DNA of 64,000 nt, from NCBI GenBank assembly GCA_900078375.1, contig FLQS01000009.1:1-64000 (forward strand), written 5' to 3'. The DNA is from an uncultured Mycobacterium sp. Lineage in GTDB: Bacteria; Actinomycetota; Actinomycetes; Mycobacteriales; Mycobacteriaceae. Both the position numbers and the translations under genes were made by a program. Position 1 is the stretch's first letter. Each line of letters begins with the position of its first letter. A model generated the notes under the pieces. It was not told the origin of the DNA. It did no database searches and saw only the letters and a list, made by a program, of their open reading frames with translations. Positions 56,818-64,000 of the stretch are shown piece by piece.

Positions 56818-59800
56818 ATGGCGAGCGAAAGCACGTTCGGCGGGCCTGCCGACGACGTTGACGGTCAGGACATCGGCTTACCGGTCGCCATCGATCCCCG
56901 CTACCACGACGCCGTTCTGTTCGACCTCGACGGTGTGGTCACCGACACCGCGTCGTTGCACGAGGCGGCGTGGGCGGAGCTGTTCGCGGATTACGGCTTC
57001 ACCAGCGCCGATTACCGACATTTCATCGACGGAAAGCCGCGCTACGCCGGCGTACACGACTTTCTTGCGTCGCGCGGGATCGAGTTGCCGTGGGGCGCAC
57101 CGTCTGACGAAGGCGAGGACACCGTCTGCGGGCTCGGTAACCGCAAGCAGGAGTTGTATCTGGCCAGGATCGCCGACGGCGTCCCGACCTTCGAGTCGAC
57201 CCTGGCGCTGGTCCGTCGCCTCGACGAGCTCGGCGTGGGTACGGCGGTGTACTCAGCCAGCCGCAACTGCGAGCGGGTGCTGGAATCGGCCGGCCTCGGC
57301 GGGCTCTTCGCCGTGCGGGTCGACGGCGTGCTGGCCGACGAGCTGGGTCTGCCTGGTAAGCCCGATCCGGCGGTTCTGCTGGAAACGGCGAGACGCCTCG
57401 GCGCGCGGCCCGGGCGCTGCGTCGTCGTCGATGATGCCGAGGCTGGGGTGGCCGCCGGCAGCGCGGGCGGATTCGGTCTGGTGATCGGTGTCGACCGAAC
57501 GGAGAACACCGCCGAAAACCTGCTCAGGTGTGGCGCCGACGTGGTGATCGGCGATCTCGCCGACGTCACCGTGCGCACCATTGACCGGCGAACGTCCACC
57601 CTGCCCGACGCCCTCCTGTCGTTCGGCCAGGTGGCGGGCGTGGTGTCGGCGCGGCGGCCGGCATTTTTCTTCGACTTCGACGGCACCCTGTCCGACATCG
57701 TCGGTGATCCGCCGGCAGCCACCCTGGTCCCCGGCGCCGACAAGGCGCTGCGAACGCTCGCCGAGCTCTACCCGGTCGCGGTGCTGTCCGGTCGCGATCT
57801 CACCGACATCCGGACCCGCATCGGCATTCCGGGCCTCTGGTACGCCGGTAGCCACGGGTTTGAGATATTCGCGCCCGATGGCTCACACCACGAGAACGAG
57901 GTCGCCGCGTCTGCAGTGCCCATCCTGGCCCATGCCGCTGATGAGCTGGCCGACGAGCTGGCCGGGATCGCCGGAGTTGTGGTGGAGCGCAAGCGATTCG
58001 CCGTCGCCCTGCACTACCGCAACGCTGCGCCGGAGGCCGCCGCGACAGTGACGGCAGCGGTCCGTCGGGCCGGCAGCCGTCACGGACTCAAGGTCACGGC
58101 CGGCCGCAAACTCGCGGAGCTGCGCCCGAACCTGGACTGGGACAAGGGCAAGACGCTGGAGTGGATCACCGACCGGATCGCCGGCACCGATCCGATGCTG
58201 CCGGTCTACGTCGGTGACGACCTGACCGACGAGGACGCCTTCGACTCCGTGCTGCACGACGGGATCGGAATCGTGGTGCGCCATGACGAGGACGGGGACC
58301 GGTCAACGGCCGCACGCTTTTCGCTGCACGATCCCGCCCACGTCCGCAAGTTCATCGAACAGCTGATCTCCCAGTCTGACGTCGATCGCCAGATCCTTTC
58401 CAGCCCTTGGTCATTCACTTTCCATGGCTACCTGCCCGAACAGGAGCGGCTGCGTGAAGCCTTGTGCACGGTCGGCAACGGCTACCGCGCCACCCGCGGC
58501 TGCGCGCCGGAGGCCGATGCCGGGGCGTCACACTATCCCGGAACCTACGCGGCCGGCCTCTACAACCGGCTCACCGACGAAGTCGGCGGCGTCGAGATCG
58601 AGAACGAGAGCCTGGTCAATCTACCGAACTGGTTGTCGTTGAAATTCCGGATCGACGGCGGGGACTGGTTCGACGTCGACACGGCCGACATCCTGTGCTA
58701 CCGGCAATGCCTGGATCTGCGTCAGGCCCAACTCACGCGCGAATTCCGGTTCCGTGATCCCTCAGGTCGCACCAGCAGGGTCCTCCAGCACCGCATCGCG
58801 GCGATGCACCTGCCGCACGCCTGCGCGCTGCAGACCACGATCTGGGCCGAGGACTGGTCGGGCACAATCGAATTCCACTCGGTCATCGACGGCGACGTGC
58901 GCAACAGTGGCGTCGAGCGCTACCGAGACCTCGCCAGCGACCACCTCGTCGCCACCACGACCAGAGAATTGTCGCCGAATTCGGCACTGTTGGTCTGCGA
59001 GACGGTGCAGTCGCGGATCCCGATCGCCGTGGCGGCACGCACGAGGGTCTGGCATGGCGAAGCGGAGCTGGCGACCGACGGCCGGTTCGTCGACGAACAT
59101 CGCCGCACCGGACACAACCATCTGGTCACTGTTGCCCCCGGCGAGTCGGTGACCGTGGAGAAGATGGCCACCATCGTCACCGGCCGCGATCACGCGATCT
59201 CCGATCCCGGTGACGCCGCCGGACGGCTACTGGGCCAGCTGGGCCGATACGACGAGTTGCGCGACGGGCATGCCCGCGAATGGGCCCACCTTTGGGAGCG
59301 CTTCGATATCGCGTTCGACGACAACCCCGACGCCGTGCGCGTCGTGCGGCTGCATCTGCTGCAGCTGCTGCAAACCGTCCCCAACCGCGCGGCGGACCTC
59401 GACGCCGGGGTGCCCGCGCGAGGTTTGCACGGCGAGGCCTACCGCGGCCATGTCTTCTGGGACGAGTTGTTCGTCTTCCCGGTGCTAAACCTGCGGGCGC
59501 CGGAAAGCACTCGCTCGCTGCTGCGTTACCGCTACCGGCGGCTGCCCGAGGCACGGCGCGCTGCCCGGGAGGCCGGCTATGCGGGCGCCATGTTCCCGTG
59601 GCAGTCGGGCAGCGACGGGCGCGAGGAGAGCCAGAAGCTGCATCTCAATCCCAACTCGGGCCGGTGGAACCCGGATGCCAGCGCGCGTGCCCAGCACATC
59701 GGAAGCGCCGTCGCCTATAACGTGTGGCAGTACTACCAGGTGACCGGCGATCTGGAGTACCTGATCGAGAATGGCGCGGAGATGCTCGCCGAGATCGCCC

Positions 59801-60861
59801 GGTTCTGGGTCAGCCGCACCGAATTCGACGAGAAGCTGGGCCGATACGTGATCCGCGGGGTGATCGGTCCCGACGAATTCCATTCCGGCTACCCCGATGC
59901 GCCCTACGACGGCGTCGACAACAACGCCTACACCAACGTGATGGCGGTGTGGGTGATCGTGCGGGCGCTCGACGCGCTCGACGCCCTGCCGCTGCGCGAC
60001 CGGCTGGACCTGATGGAGCGGTTGGGAATTCGCGGGCGCGAGCTCGAGACCTGGGACGACGTCAGTCGCCGGATGTACGTCCCGTTCCACTCCGTTCCGA
60101 CGGCCGGGCCAGGGCCCGGAGGGGCCCCGACGGCCGGGCCAGGGCCCGGGGGGTCCCCAACTACCGGTGGGGTGGTGATCAGCCAGTTCGAAGGGTACGG
60201 CGATCTGGCCGAACTCGATTGGCACGGCTACCGGCAGCGCCACGGCAACATCCAGCGGCTGGACCGGATCCTGGAAGCCGAGAACGACAGCGTCACCCGT
60301 TACCAGGCCTCCAAGCAAGCCGACGTGCTGATGCTGTTCTATCTGCTGTCCTCCGACGAGCTGCGGGAGTTGTTCGCCCGGATGGGATATCGGTTCACCC
60401 CGGACCAAATTCCGAAGACCGTCGACTACTACATACACCGGACCTCGCATGGTTCGACCCTCAGCGGTGTCGTGCACGCCTGGGTGCTGGCCCGCGGCGA
60501 CCGAGAACGCGCCATGCGGTACTTCCAGCAGGTGCTGATGTCGGATGTGGCCGACATCCAGGGCGGTACCACCGCCGAAGGCATCCACATCGCGGCGATG
60601 GCGGGCAGCATCGATCTGCTGCAGCGCTGCTTCACCGGTCTGGAGACCCGTGCCGATCGACTGATCCTGTCCCCGATGTGGCCGGAAAGCCTTGGCGTCC
60701 TTCGGCTGCCGATCTATTACCGGGGCTACCGCCTGCACCTGACGATCCACGGACGCACCGCCGAAATCAGTGTCGATCCCACCGATCACCCCGCCATCGA
60801 GATCGAATGCCGCGGAAACGTACAGAAGCTCACCCCAGGGTCGACCGTGCGCTTCTCCTGA
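56818..60861 (+). CDS. otsB1: OtsB1-type fusion: HAD + trehalose-6-phosphate phosphatase + GH65
   Basis: A 1347-residue fusion with the architecture of Rv2006. An N-terminal beta-phosphoglucomutase-like HAD domain has VLFDLDGVVTDTASLHEAAW. A trehalose-6-phosphate phosphatase domain follows from about 280 (FFFDFDGTLSDIVGDPPA, GSHGFEIF, YVGDDLTDEDAF). The GH65 domain (about 545-1340) has RGVIGPDEFHSG with general acid Glu1020, and RTSHGSTLSGVVHAW. All catalytic motifs are kept. The set suggests handling of trehalose, its phosphate and released glucose-1-phosphate. A 10-residue Gly/Pro repeat is inserted near 1094-1113. Confidence 0.9.
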   Translation: MASESTFGGPADDVDGQDIGLPVAIDPRYHDAVLFDLDGVVTDTASLHEAAWAELFADYGFTSADYRHFIDGKPRYAGVHDFLASRGIELPWGAPSDEGEDTVCGLGNRKQELYLARIADGVPTFESTLALVRRLDELGVGTAVYSASRNCERVLESAGLGGLFAVRVDGVLADELGLPGKPDPAVLLETARRLGARPGRCVVVDDAEAGVAAGSAGGFGLVIGVDRTENTAENLLRCGADVVIGDLADVTVRTIDRRTSTLPDALLSFGQVAGVVSARRPAFFFDFDGTLSDIVGDPPAATLVPGADKALRTLAELYPVAVLSGRDLTDIRTRIGIPGLWYAGSHGFEIFAPDGSHHENEVAASAVPILAHAADELADELAGIAGVVVERKRFAVALHYRNAAPEAAATVTAAVRRAGSRHGLKVTAGRKLAELRPNLDWDKGKTLEWITDRIAGTDPMLPVYVGDDLTDEDAFDSVLHDGIGIVVRHDEDGDRSTAARFSLHDPAHVRKFIEQLISQSDVDRQILSSPWSFTFHGYLPEQERLREALCTVGNGYRATRGCAPEADAGASHYPGTYAAGLYNRLTDEVGGVEIENESLVNLPNWLSLKFRIDGGDWFDVDTADILCYRQCLDLRQAQLTREFRFRDPSGRTSRVLQHRIAAMHLPHACALQTTIWAEDWSGTIEFHSVIDGDVRNSGVERYRDLASDHLVATTTRELSPNSALLVCETVQSRIPIAVAARTRVWHGEAELATDGRFVDEHRRTGHNHLVTVAPGESVTVEKMATIVTGRDHAISDPGDAAGRLLGQLGRYDELRDGHAREWAHLWERFDIAFDDNPDAVRVVRLHLLQLLQTVPNRAADLDAGVPARGLHGEAYRGHVFWDELFVFPVLNLRAPESTRSLLRYRYRRLPEARRAAREAGYAGAMFPWQSGSDGREESQKLHLNPNSGRWNPDASARAQHIGSAVAYNVWQYYQVTGDLEYLIENGAEMLAEIARFWVSRTEFDEKLGRYVIRGVIGPDEFHSGYPDAPYDGVDNNAYTNVMAVWVIVRALDALDALPLRDRLDLMERLGIRGRELETWDDVSRRMYVPFHSVPTAGPGPGGAPTAGPGPGGSPTTGGVVISQFEGYGDLAELDWHGYRQRHGNIQRLDRILEAENDSVTRYQASKQADVLMLFYLLSSDELRELFARMGYRFTPDQIPKTVDYYIHRTSHGSTLSGVVHAWVLARGDRERAMRYFQQVLMSDVADIQGGTTAEGIHIAAMAGSIDLLQRCFTGLETRADRLILSPMWPESLGVLRLPIYYRGYRLHLTIHGRTAEISVDPTDHPAIEIECRGNVQKLTPGSTVRFS
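60098..60157 (+). repeat. 30-bp tandem duplication inside otsB1
   Basis: Two 30-bp GC-rich units (60098-60127 and 60128-60157) encode TAGPGPGGAP and TAGPGPGGSP in a loop of the GH65 domain. The units differ at two bases, implying a recent duplication that keeps frame. Confidence 0.8.
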
Positions 60862-60865
60862 GCGG

Positions 60866-61888
60866 CTACCCGCGGTGCGTTATCGCGTCCGGACCGACGA
60901 CGACGGCGCCGTCGTTGAGCCAGTCGGCCACTTCGGGCAGCGGGCGGCGCGGCGTCGGCGGCAGCGGATCGGCATTGACCGCGGCCCAGCCCACCCGCAG
61001 CATCATCTGGGGATAGCCGCTGGAGCCGAACACGTCGGCCCGTACCGCCTCGCGCGTTTCGGGGATCTCGAGCGGCTCGGTCACCGGACACGTCGCCAAC
61101 CCCATCGCCGTCGCCGACAACAGCACCAAACTCGTCGCCTCTCCGGCACGCAGCCGGGCCAGCTCGTCGTCGGTCTCGGTGCCCAGCGCGAGCAGGACGG
61201 CGTTGTCCTCGGCGGCCGGGGTCTGCGCCGGCTGGTCCAGCGCCGGCCCGGCGAACACGCGCGCCGGGAAGGTTGCGTGCGGGTCGGTGGCCGGGGTGTT
61301 GCGTGCCGGCACACCGGCCACTGACCCGTACCTGCCGCTCCAGGCGTTGAGTTCGCTGAGGTAGTCGGTGTCGGTGGCGTGTCTCCAGACCGACTGCGCA
61401 ATGATCGCGGTCAGGTGCGGCAGCAGGTCGAGCTGGCGAAGCATTACCCCGGCGCGGGCCGCGCGGGCACCCATCAGCGCGATGTCACCGCCAGGCACCG
61501 GCCACGAGCTGTAGTTGCGCCGATCGGTACGGCGCCGCGCGATCGCGGCCGCCAGCGTGATGTCGAGCTCCCCTGCCGCCTGCGGGTGTACCTCGATCGA
61601 CGCCAGGTGATCGCGGTCGGCGGGGTTAGGGAAGCGACGGATCTTGGCTTGCCAGCCCAGCGCGGCCAGCGCGACCGTGCAGTGGTGCAACGTGGCGCCG
61701 CAGCTGACCAGCAGGTCGCGCCGGTCGGGGTCGGTCTTGGGCAGATGCCGGCTGGGGTCGGCGTACAGGTGCATGCTGTGGGGTCCGACCCGCCAGTGCC
61801 ACGGCTGCGAGTTGTGCACCGAGGGTGCCTGCGTCGCCAGGCTCAGGACAGCCCGAACCGTGTCAGGGTTGGGAAACGGCGCACTCAT
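60866..61888 (-). CDS. Acg-type nitroreductase-family protein, second copy
   Basis: The 340-residue protein is homologous to the copy at 47237: TQAPSVHNSQPWHWRVGPHS, DRRDLLVSCGATLHHCTVAL, ARRRTDRRNYSSWPVP and ATCPVTEPLEIPETREAVR. Like Rv2032/Rv3131 it has twin nitroreductase-like domains, probably binding FMN. ATG 61888 has GGAG seven bases upstream; in-frame starts further up would run through the DosR-like boxes. It is convergent with otsB1, 4 bp between stops. Confidence 0.85.
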   Translation of the reverse strand: MSAPFPNPDTVRAVLSLATQAPSVHNSQPWHWRVGPHSMHLYADPSRHLPKTDPDRRDLLVSCGATLHHCTVALAALGWQAKIRRFPNPADRDHLASIEVHPQAAGELDITLAAAIARRRTDRRNYSSWPVPGGDIALMGARAARAGVMLRQLDLLPHLTAIIAQSVWRHATDTDYLSELNAWSGRYGSVAGVPARNTPATDPHATFPARVFAGPALDQPAQTPAAEDNAVLLALGTETDDELARLRAGEATSLVLLSATAMGLATCPVTEPLEIPETREAVRADVFGSSGYPQMMLRVGWAAVNADPLPPTPRRPLPEVADWLNDGAVVVGPDAITHRG

Positions 61889-61924
61889 ATCTCCACTGTC
61901 GCCCGGCATAGGTGCCGCCAGCCA

Positions 61925-61960
61925 GAGACGTAAGTCCTTTGCTGTGGGGACTTGTGCAGC
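61925..61960 (-). promoter_or_regulatory. paired DosR-box-like sites before the second acg-type gene
   Basis: On the minus strand AGGACTTACGTCTC (61938-61925) matches the core at 10 of 12 specified positions, 36 bp from the ATG. A second element, GGGGACTT at 61946-61953, is a perfect half site with a degenerate other half. Paired boxes are also known upstream of acg in M. tuberculosis. Confidence 0.5.
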
Positions 61961-62177
61961 CGGATCGCGGGCTGCTCCGCCAGTGCCGGCCGAGGGGTCT
62001 GCGGCGCTGTTTGTCTGGCAGCAGCGTGGCGCGCAGAATGTGCGCCACGTCGCACGACGGCATCGTCGAATCGATGACCATGCCCTCGATACCGGTCGCC
62101 ATGGCTCAATGCTGGGCGAGGAAGGCTGGGCGAGGAAGGGGCCGACGTCCCGAACGAGCGGGACCATCGACCCAGGC

Positions 62178-62915
62178 TCAGGGGTGCCTGCTGGTCACTC
62201 CCCCGTCGACGACCAGGTGCGAACCGGTGATGAACGACGCCTTCGGTGACATCAGGAACGCCACCGCCGCGGCGACCTCCTCGGGATTGCCCAGCCGGCC
62301 CATCGGCGCGGCGGCCTCGAAACCCTGACGCACCTCGTCGATGTCCAGCGCGATCTGCAGCATCGGGGTGCGGATGAACCCGGGGCACACCGCGTTGACC
62401 CGGATACCCTCCGGGCCCAACTGCGCTGCCATCGATCGGGTCAGTCCCAGCAGGCCGGCCTTGGAGGCGCAGTAGGCGGGGATGAACGGGTTGGCACTCA
62501 GTCCCTCGATGCTGGAGATCCCGACGATGGCCGGTCCGGCGCCGGCCCGCGCGGCCTCGTGCAGGTGCGGCAGGATCAACTGCGCCAGCATCGCCTGCGC
62601 CTTCAGGTTGACGTCGAGGACGGCGTCCCAGGACTCGGCGGTGTAGACCCCCACCGGCTCTGCAATGACCCGCCCGGCCGCATGCACCAGCCCGTCGATC
62701 CCGTCCAGCGCCGCAGCGGCCGCGTCGACGGCCGCGCTCATCGCGTCGCCGTCGCAGACGTCGATCACCGCGTGAGGCATACCGAGACCCTCGGCGACAT
62801 CGGCCACCGCGGGCGCGATGTCCCAGAGCGCGACGCGGCGGCCGTCGGCGACCAACGCTTCGGCCGACGCCCGGCCGATTCCCGATGCCGCTCCGGTGAC
62901 GATGATTCCGCTCAT
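62178..62915 (-). CDS. short-chain dehydrogenase/reductase
   Basis: A classical NAD(P)-dependent SDR of 245 residues: cofactor loop VTGAASGIGRASAEAL, acidic Asp after beta-2 (LWDIAP) favouring NAD, VHAAG, the active-site Ser in GISSIEG, YCASK (Tyr and Lys of YxxxK) and VNAVCPGFIRTPM. VVDGGVTSRHP is the typical end. It follows the SnoaL-like gene with a 4-bp overlap (ATGA), so both are probably one pathway unit. The substrate is unknown. Confidence 0.9.
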   Translation of the reverse strand: MSGIIVTGAASGIGRASAEALVADGRRVALWDIAPAVADVAEGLGMPHAVIDVCDGDAMSAAVDAAAAALDGIDGLVHAAGRVIAEPVGVYTAESWDAVLDVNLKAQAMLAQLILPHLHEAARAGAGPAIVGISSIEGLSANPFIPAYCASKAGLLGLTRSMAAQLGPEGIRVNAVCPGFIRTPMLQIALDIDEVRQGFEAAAPMGRLGNPEEVAAAVAFLMSPKASFITGSHLVVDGGVTSRHP

Positions 62916-63373
62916 GCGCGATCCGCCTTCTCCTGCAACTCCGCCCGCCGCTGCGCGCTCGGCGGATTGTCGAACCAGAGGTTGTCTTCGCGCAGCCGCT
63001 TGCTGCGCCATCCGGTTTCGGTGCGGACCATAACGTGGTGGTAGTAGCCACCGCATGCGCTTGTCTCAGTCGCGCCGGGCAGCAGCATCGGGTTGTAGAA
63101 CATCGCCCGGACGGTCGCGGTGTCGCCGTCGATATCGGCTTCGATGTTGGTGACGAAGTGCTGGGTCATCGGCATCAGTGCCAACGAGCGCTCCAGCCAG
63201 CTGCAGACCTCCTCACGGTCCCCGGCCGGGCCGCCGACGGAGCTGTAATCGAGCTCGGCGTCGGCGGTGAACAACGACCGCAACAGGTCCCAGTCCTTGC
63301 TGTCGACCGCGCGGGCGTAGCGGTTGAGCACCGAGGCGATCTCGAGTTCGTCGCTGATCCGCTGGATGTCCAT
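62912..63373 (-). CDS. SnoaL/NTF2-like small protein
   Basis: The 153-residue protein has a cone-shaped NTF2-like fold: ELEIASVLNRYARAVDSKDW then DLLRSLFTADAELDY at the N-terminus, TQHFVTNIEADIDGDTATVR, and a pocket strand YYHHVMVRTETGWRSKRLRE with paired histidines. Homologues act as polyketide cyclases, dehydratases or hydroxylase small subunits. It is translationally coupled to the downstream SDR gene and lies 3 bp after the Bfd-type gene. Confidence 0.82.
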   Translation of the reverse strand: MDIQRISDELEIASVLNRYARAVDSKDWDLLRSLFTADAELDYSSVGGPAGDREEVCSWLERSLALMPMTQHFVTNIEADIDGDTATVRAMFYNPMLLPGATETSACGGYYHHVMVRTETGWRSKRLREDNLWFDNPPSAQRRAELQEKADRA

Positions 63374-63376
63374 TGC

Positions 63377-63562
63377 TCAGTTCCCTTTCGCTTCGACGAT
63401 GGTCCCTGCCGCTTCGATGATGGCCCGCACCGTGCGCCGGCAGCGGCCGCATTCCGCCCCGGCACCGCAGACACTGGCAACCTGCTTGGTGGTGGTCGCT
63501 CCGGCCTCGACGGCGTCCGTCACCACCTGGCTCGTCACACCGTTGCACAGACAGACGAACAT
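63377..63562 (-). CDS. Bfd-type [2Fe-2S] protein
   Basis: The 61-residue protein has four cysteines in the bacterioferritin-associated ferredoxin pattern: CLCNGV at residues 4-9 and VCGAGAECGRCRRTV at about 31-45. Bfd reduces ferritin-bound iron, but similar domains serve as electron-transfer modules in oxygenase gene sets, which fits the SnoaL and SDR neighbours better. The genes are separated by only a few bases. Confidence 0.85.
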   Translation of the reverse strand: MFVCLCNGVTSQVVTDAVEAGATTTKQVASVCGAGAECGRCRRTVRAIIEAAGTIVEAKGN

Positions 63563-63571
63563 CGCTGGGAC

Positions 63572-64000
63572 TCAGGCGCTCTCGTCCATGCGCATGATGT
63601 GCTGCAACTGCCCGACAAAGACCGATGGGTAGGCCCCGATCCCGGTGCGGCCCATCCATTCCGCCGCGACATCGGGGTGGTCCACCCAGGCGATCGCGTC
63701 GGCTTCGTCGTCGAGTTCCTGCAGGATCATCAGTTCGTGCTCGTCGTCGAACGCCTGGAAGATCCGGACGGCTCGAACGCCGGCGGCGGCGAATCGGGGC
63801 AGGCCATTGTGGACACCTTCGATCAAGGCCGGCACATCCTCGATCGCGGCGATCGCCCCGACGATCACCCCCGGTGGGGTCCCCTCGGGCGGCTCGGTCA
63901 GGGTGACCTTGTCCACCGTCTCCCCCGCGAAGATGGCGGGGATGTCATCGAGCCCGACGGCGTCGAACCAGTTGAGGAAAGCCCGCGAACGCAGCACCTC
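63572..64000 (-). CDS. hypothetical protein, probably cut by the window edge
   Basis: The open frame reaches the window edge. A GTG at 63997 could start a 141-residue product, but LRSRAFLNWFDAVGLDDIPA looks like the middle of a domain. The C-terminal part (VRIFQAFDDEHELMILQELD, DEADAIAWVDHPDVAAEWMG) resembles the dimeric alpha/beta-barrel (ABM/Dabb-like) region. I do not recognise the family. It lies 9 bp upstream of the Bfd-type gene, so it is probably part of the same operon. Confidence 0.6.
   Translation of the reverse strand, partial: EVLRSRAFLNWFDAVGLDDIPAIFAGETVDKVTLTEPPEGTPPGVIVGAIAAIEDVPALIEGVHNGLPRFAAAGVRAVRIFQAFDDEHELMILQELDDEADAIAWVDHPDVAAEWMGRTGIGAYPSVFVGQLQHIMRMDESA

Noticed and set aside
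59485..60789. 434-codon minus-strand frame over otsB1
   Set aside because: It is antisense to conserved GH65 motifs, including the general acid Glu.

Overview
The window is a high-GC mycobacterial chromosome segment, probably from a rapid-growing Mycolicibacterium. The evidence is a single 3077-residue type I fatty acid synthase next to acpS, an LdtMt2-type L,D-transpeptidase, a Tgs1-type wax ester/diacylglycerol acyltransferase, a Rv2525c-type Tat-exported DUF1906 protein and a complete DevR/DevS (DosR/DosS) dormancy cluster.

1-4.7 kb is the right end of a prophage-like element. It carries an IS30 transposase tail, a DUF4062 gene beheaded by that insertion, an HK97-type major capsid gene, about 700 bp of non-coding DNA full of perfect inverted repeats, and a 375-residue tyrosine integrase resembling that of phiRv2. 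The element ends in a duplicated 3' half of tRNA-His, followed by the host tRNA terminator. 4.7-8.7 kb is host DNA with signs of decay: a truncated GGDEF domain, two paralogous mycobacterial proteins of unknown function, an amidohydrolase remnant and the L,D-transpeptidase gene.

8.77-12.90 kb is a second mobile element. A 46-bp perfect direct repeat of the tRNA-Lys(CTT) 3' half brackets about 4.1 kb. The interior has a DUF3800 protein, a winged-helix-like protein, a small membrane protein, an immunity-repressor-like protein with a decayed second copy, several gene remnants, and short ATTAAGCCA repeats near both ends. No integrase is visible inside it.

13-33.7 kb is mostly core. It holds a clan-A glycosidase, a glucose/sorbosone dehydrogenase-like protein, an FAD-linked oxidase and a P450. 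These are followed by a block ordered as in M. tuberculosis Rv2520c-Rv2525c (DUF3618, bcp, M20 peptidase, acpS, fas, DUF1906), with an ArsR-VOC pair added between the peptidase and acpS. 33.8-39.1 kb is a polyamine-type ABC importer operon and an MFS transporter.

39.2-62 kb is a consolidated DosR-type dormancy cluster. It contains Tgs1, an Mg-type P-ATPase, PEP synthase, an Rv2004c-type kinase, two Acg-type nitroreductase homologues, a DUF1876 protein, an Rv2030c-type PRTase/esterase fusion, PfkB, two universal stress proteins, DevR, DevS and an OtsB1-type HAD/T6P phosphatase/GH65 fusion. DosR-box-like palindromes lie in front of most of its transcription units. Together the genes suggest a programme for hypoxia that stores triacylglycerol, shunts glycolytic and gluconeogenic flux, processes trehalose and senses redox or gas state through DevS. 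The last 2 kb is an SDR/SnoaL-like/Bfd-type gene string on the minus strand.
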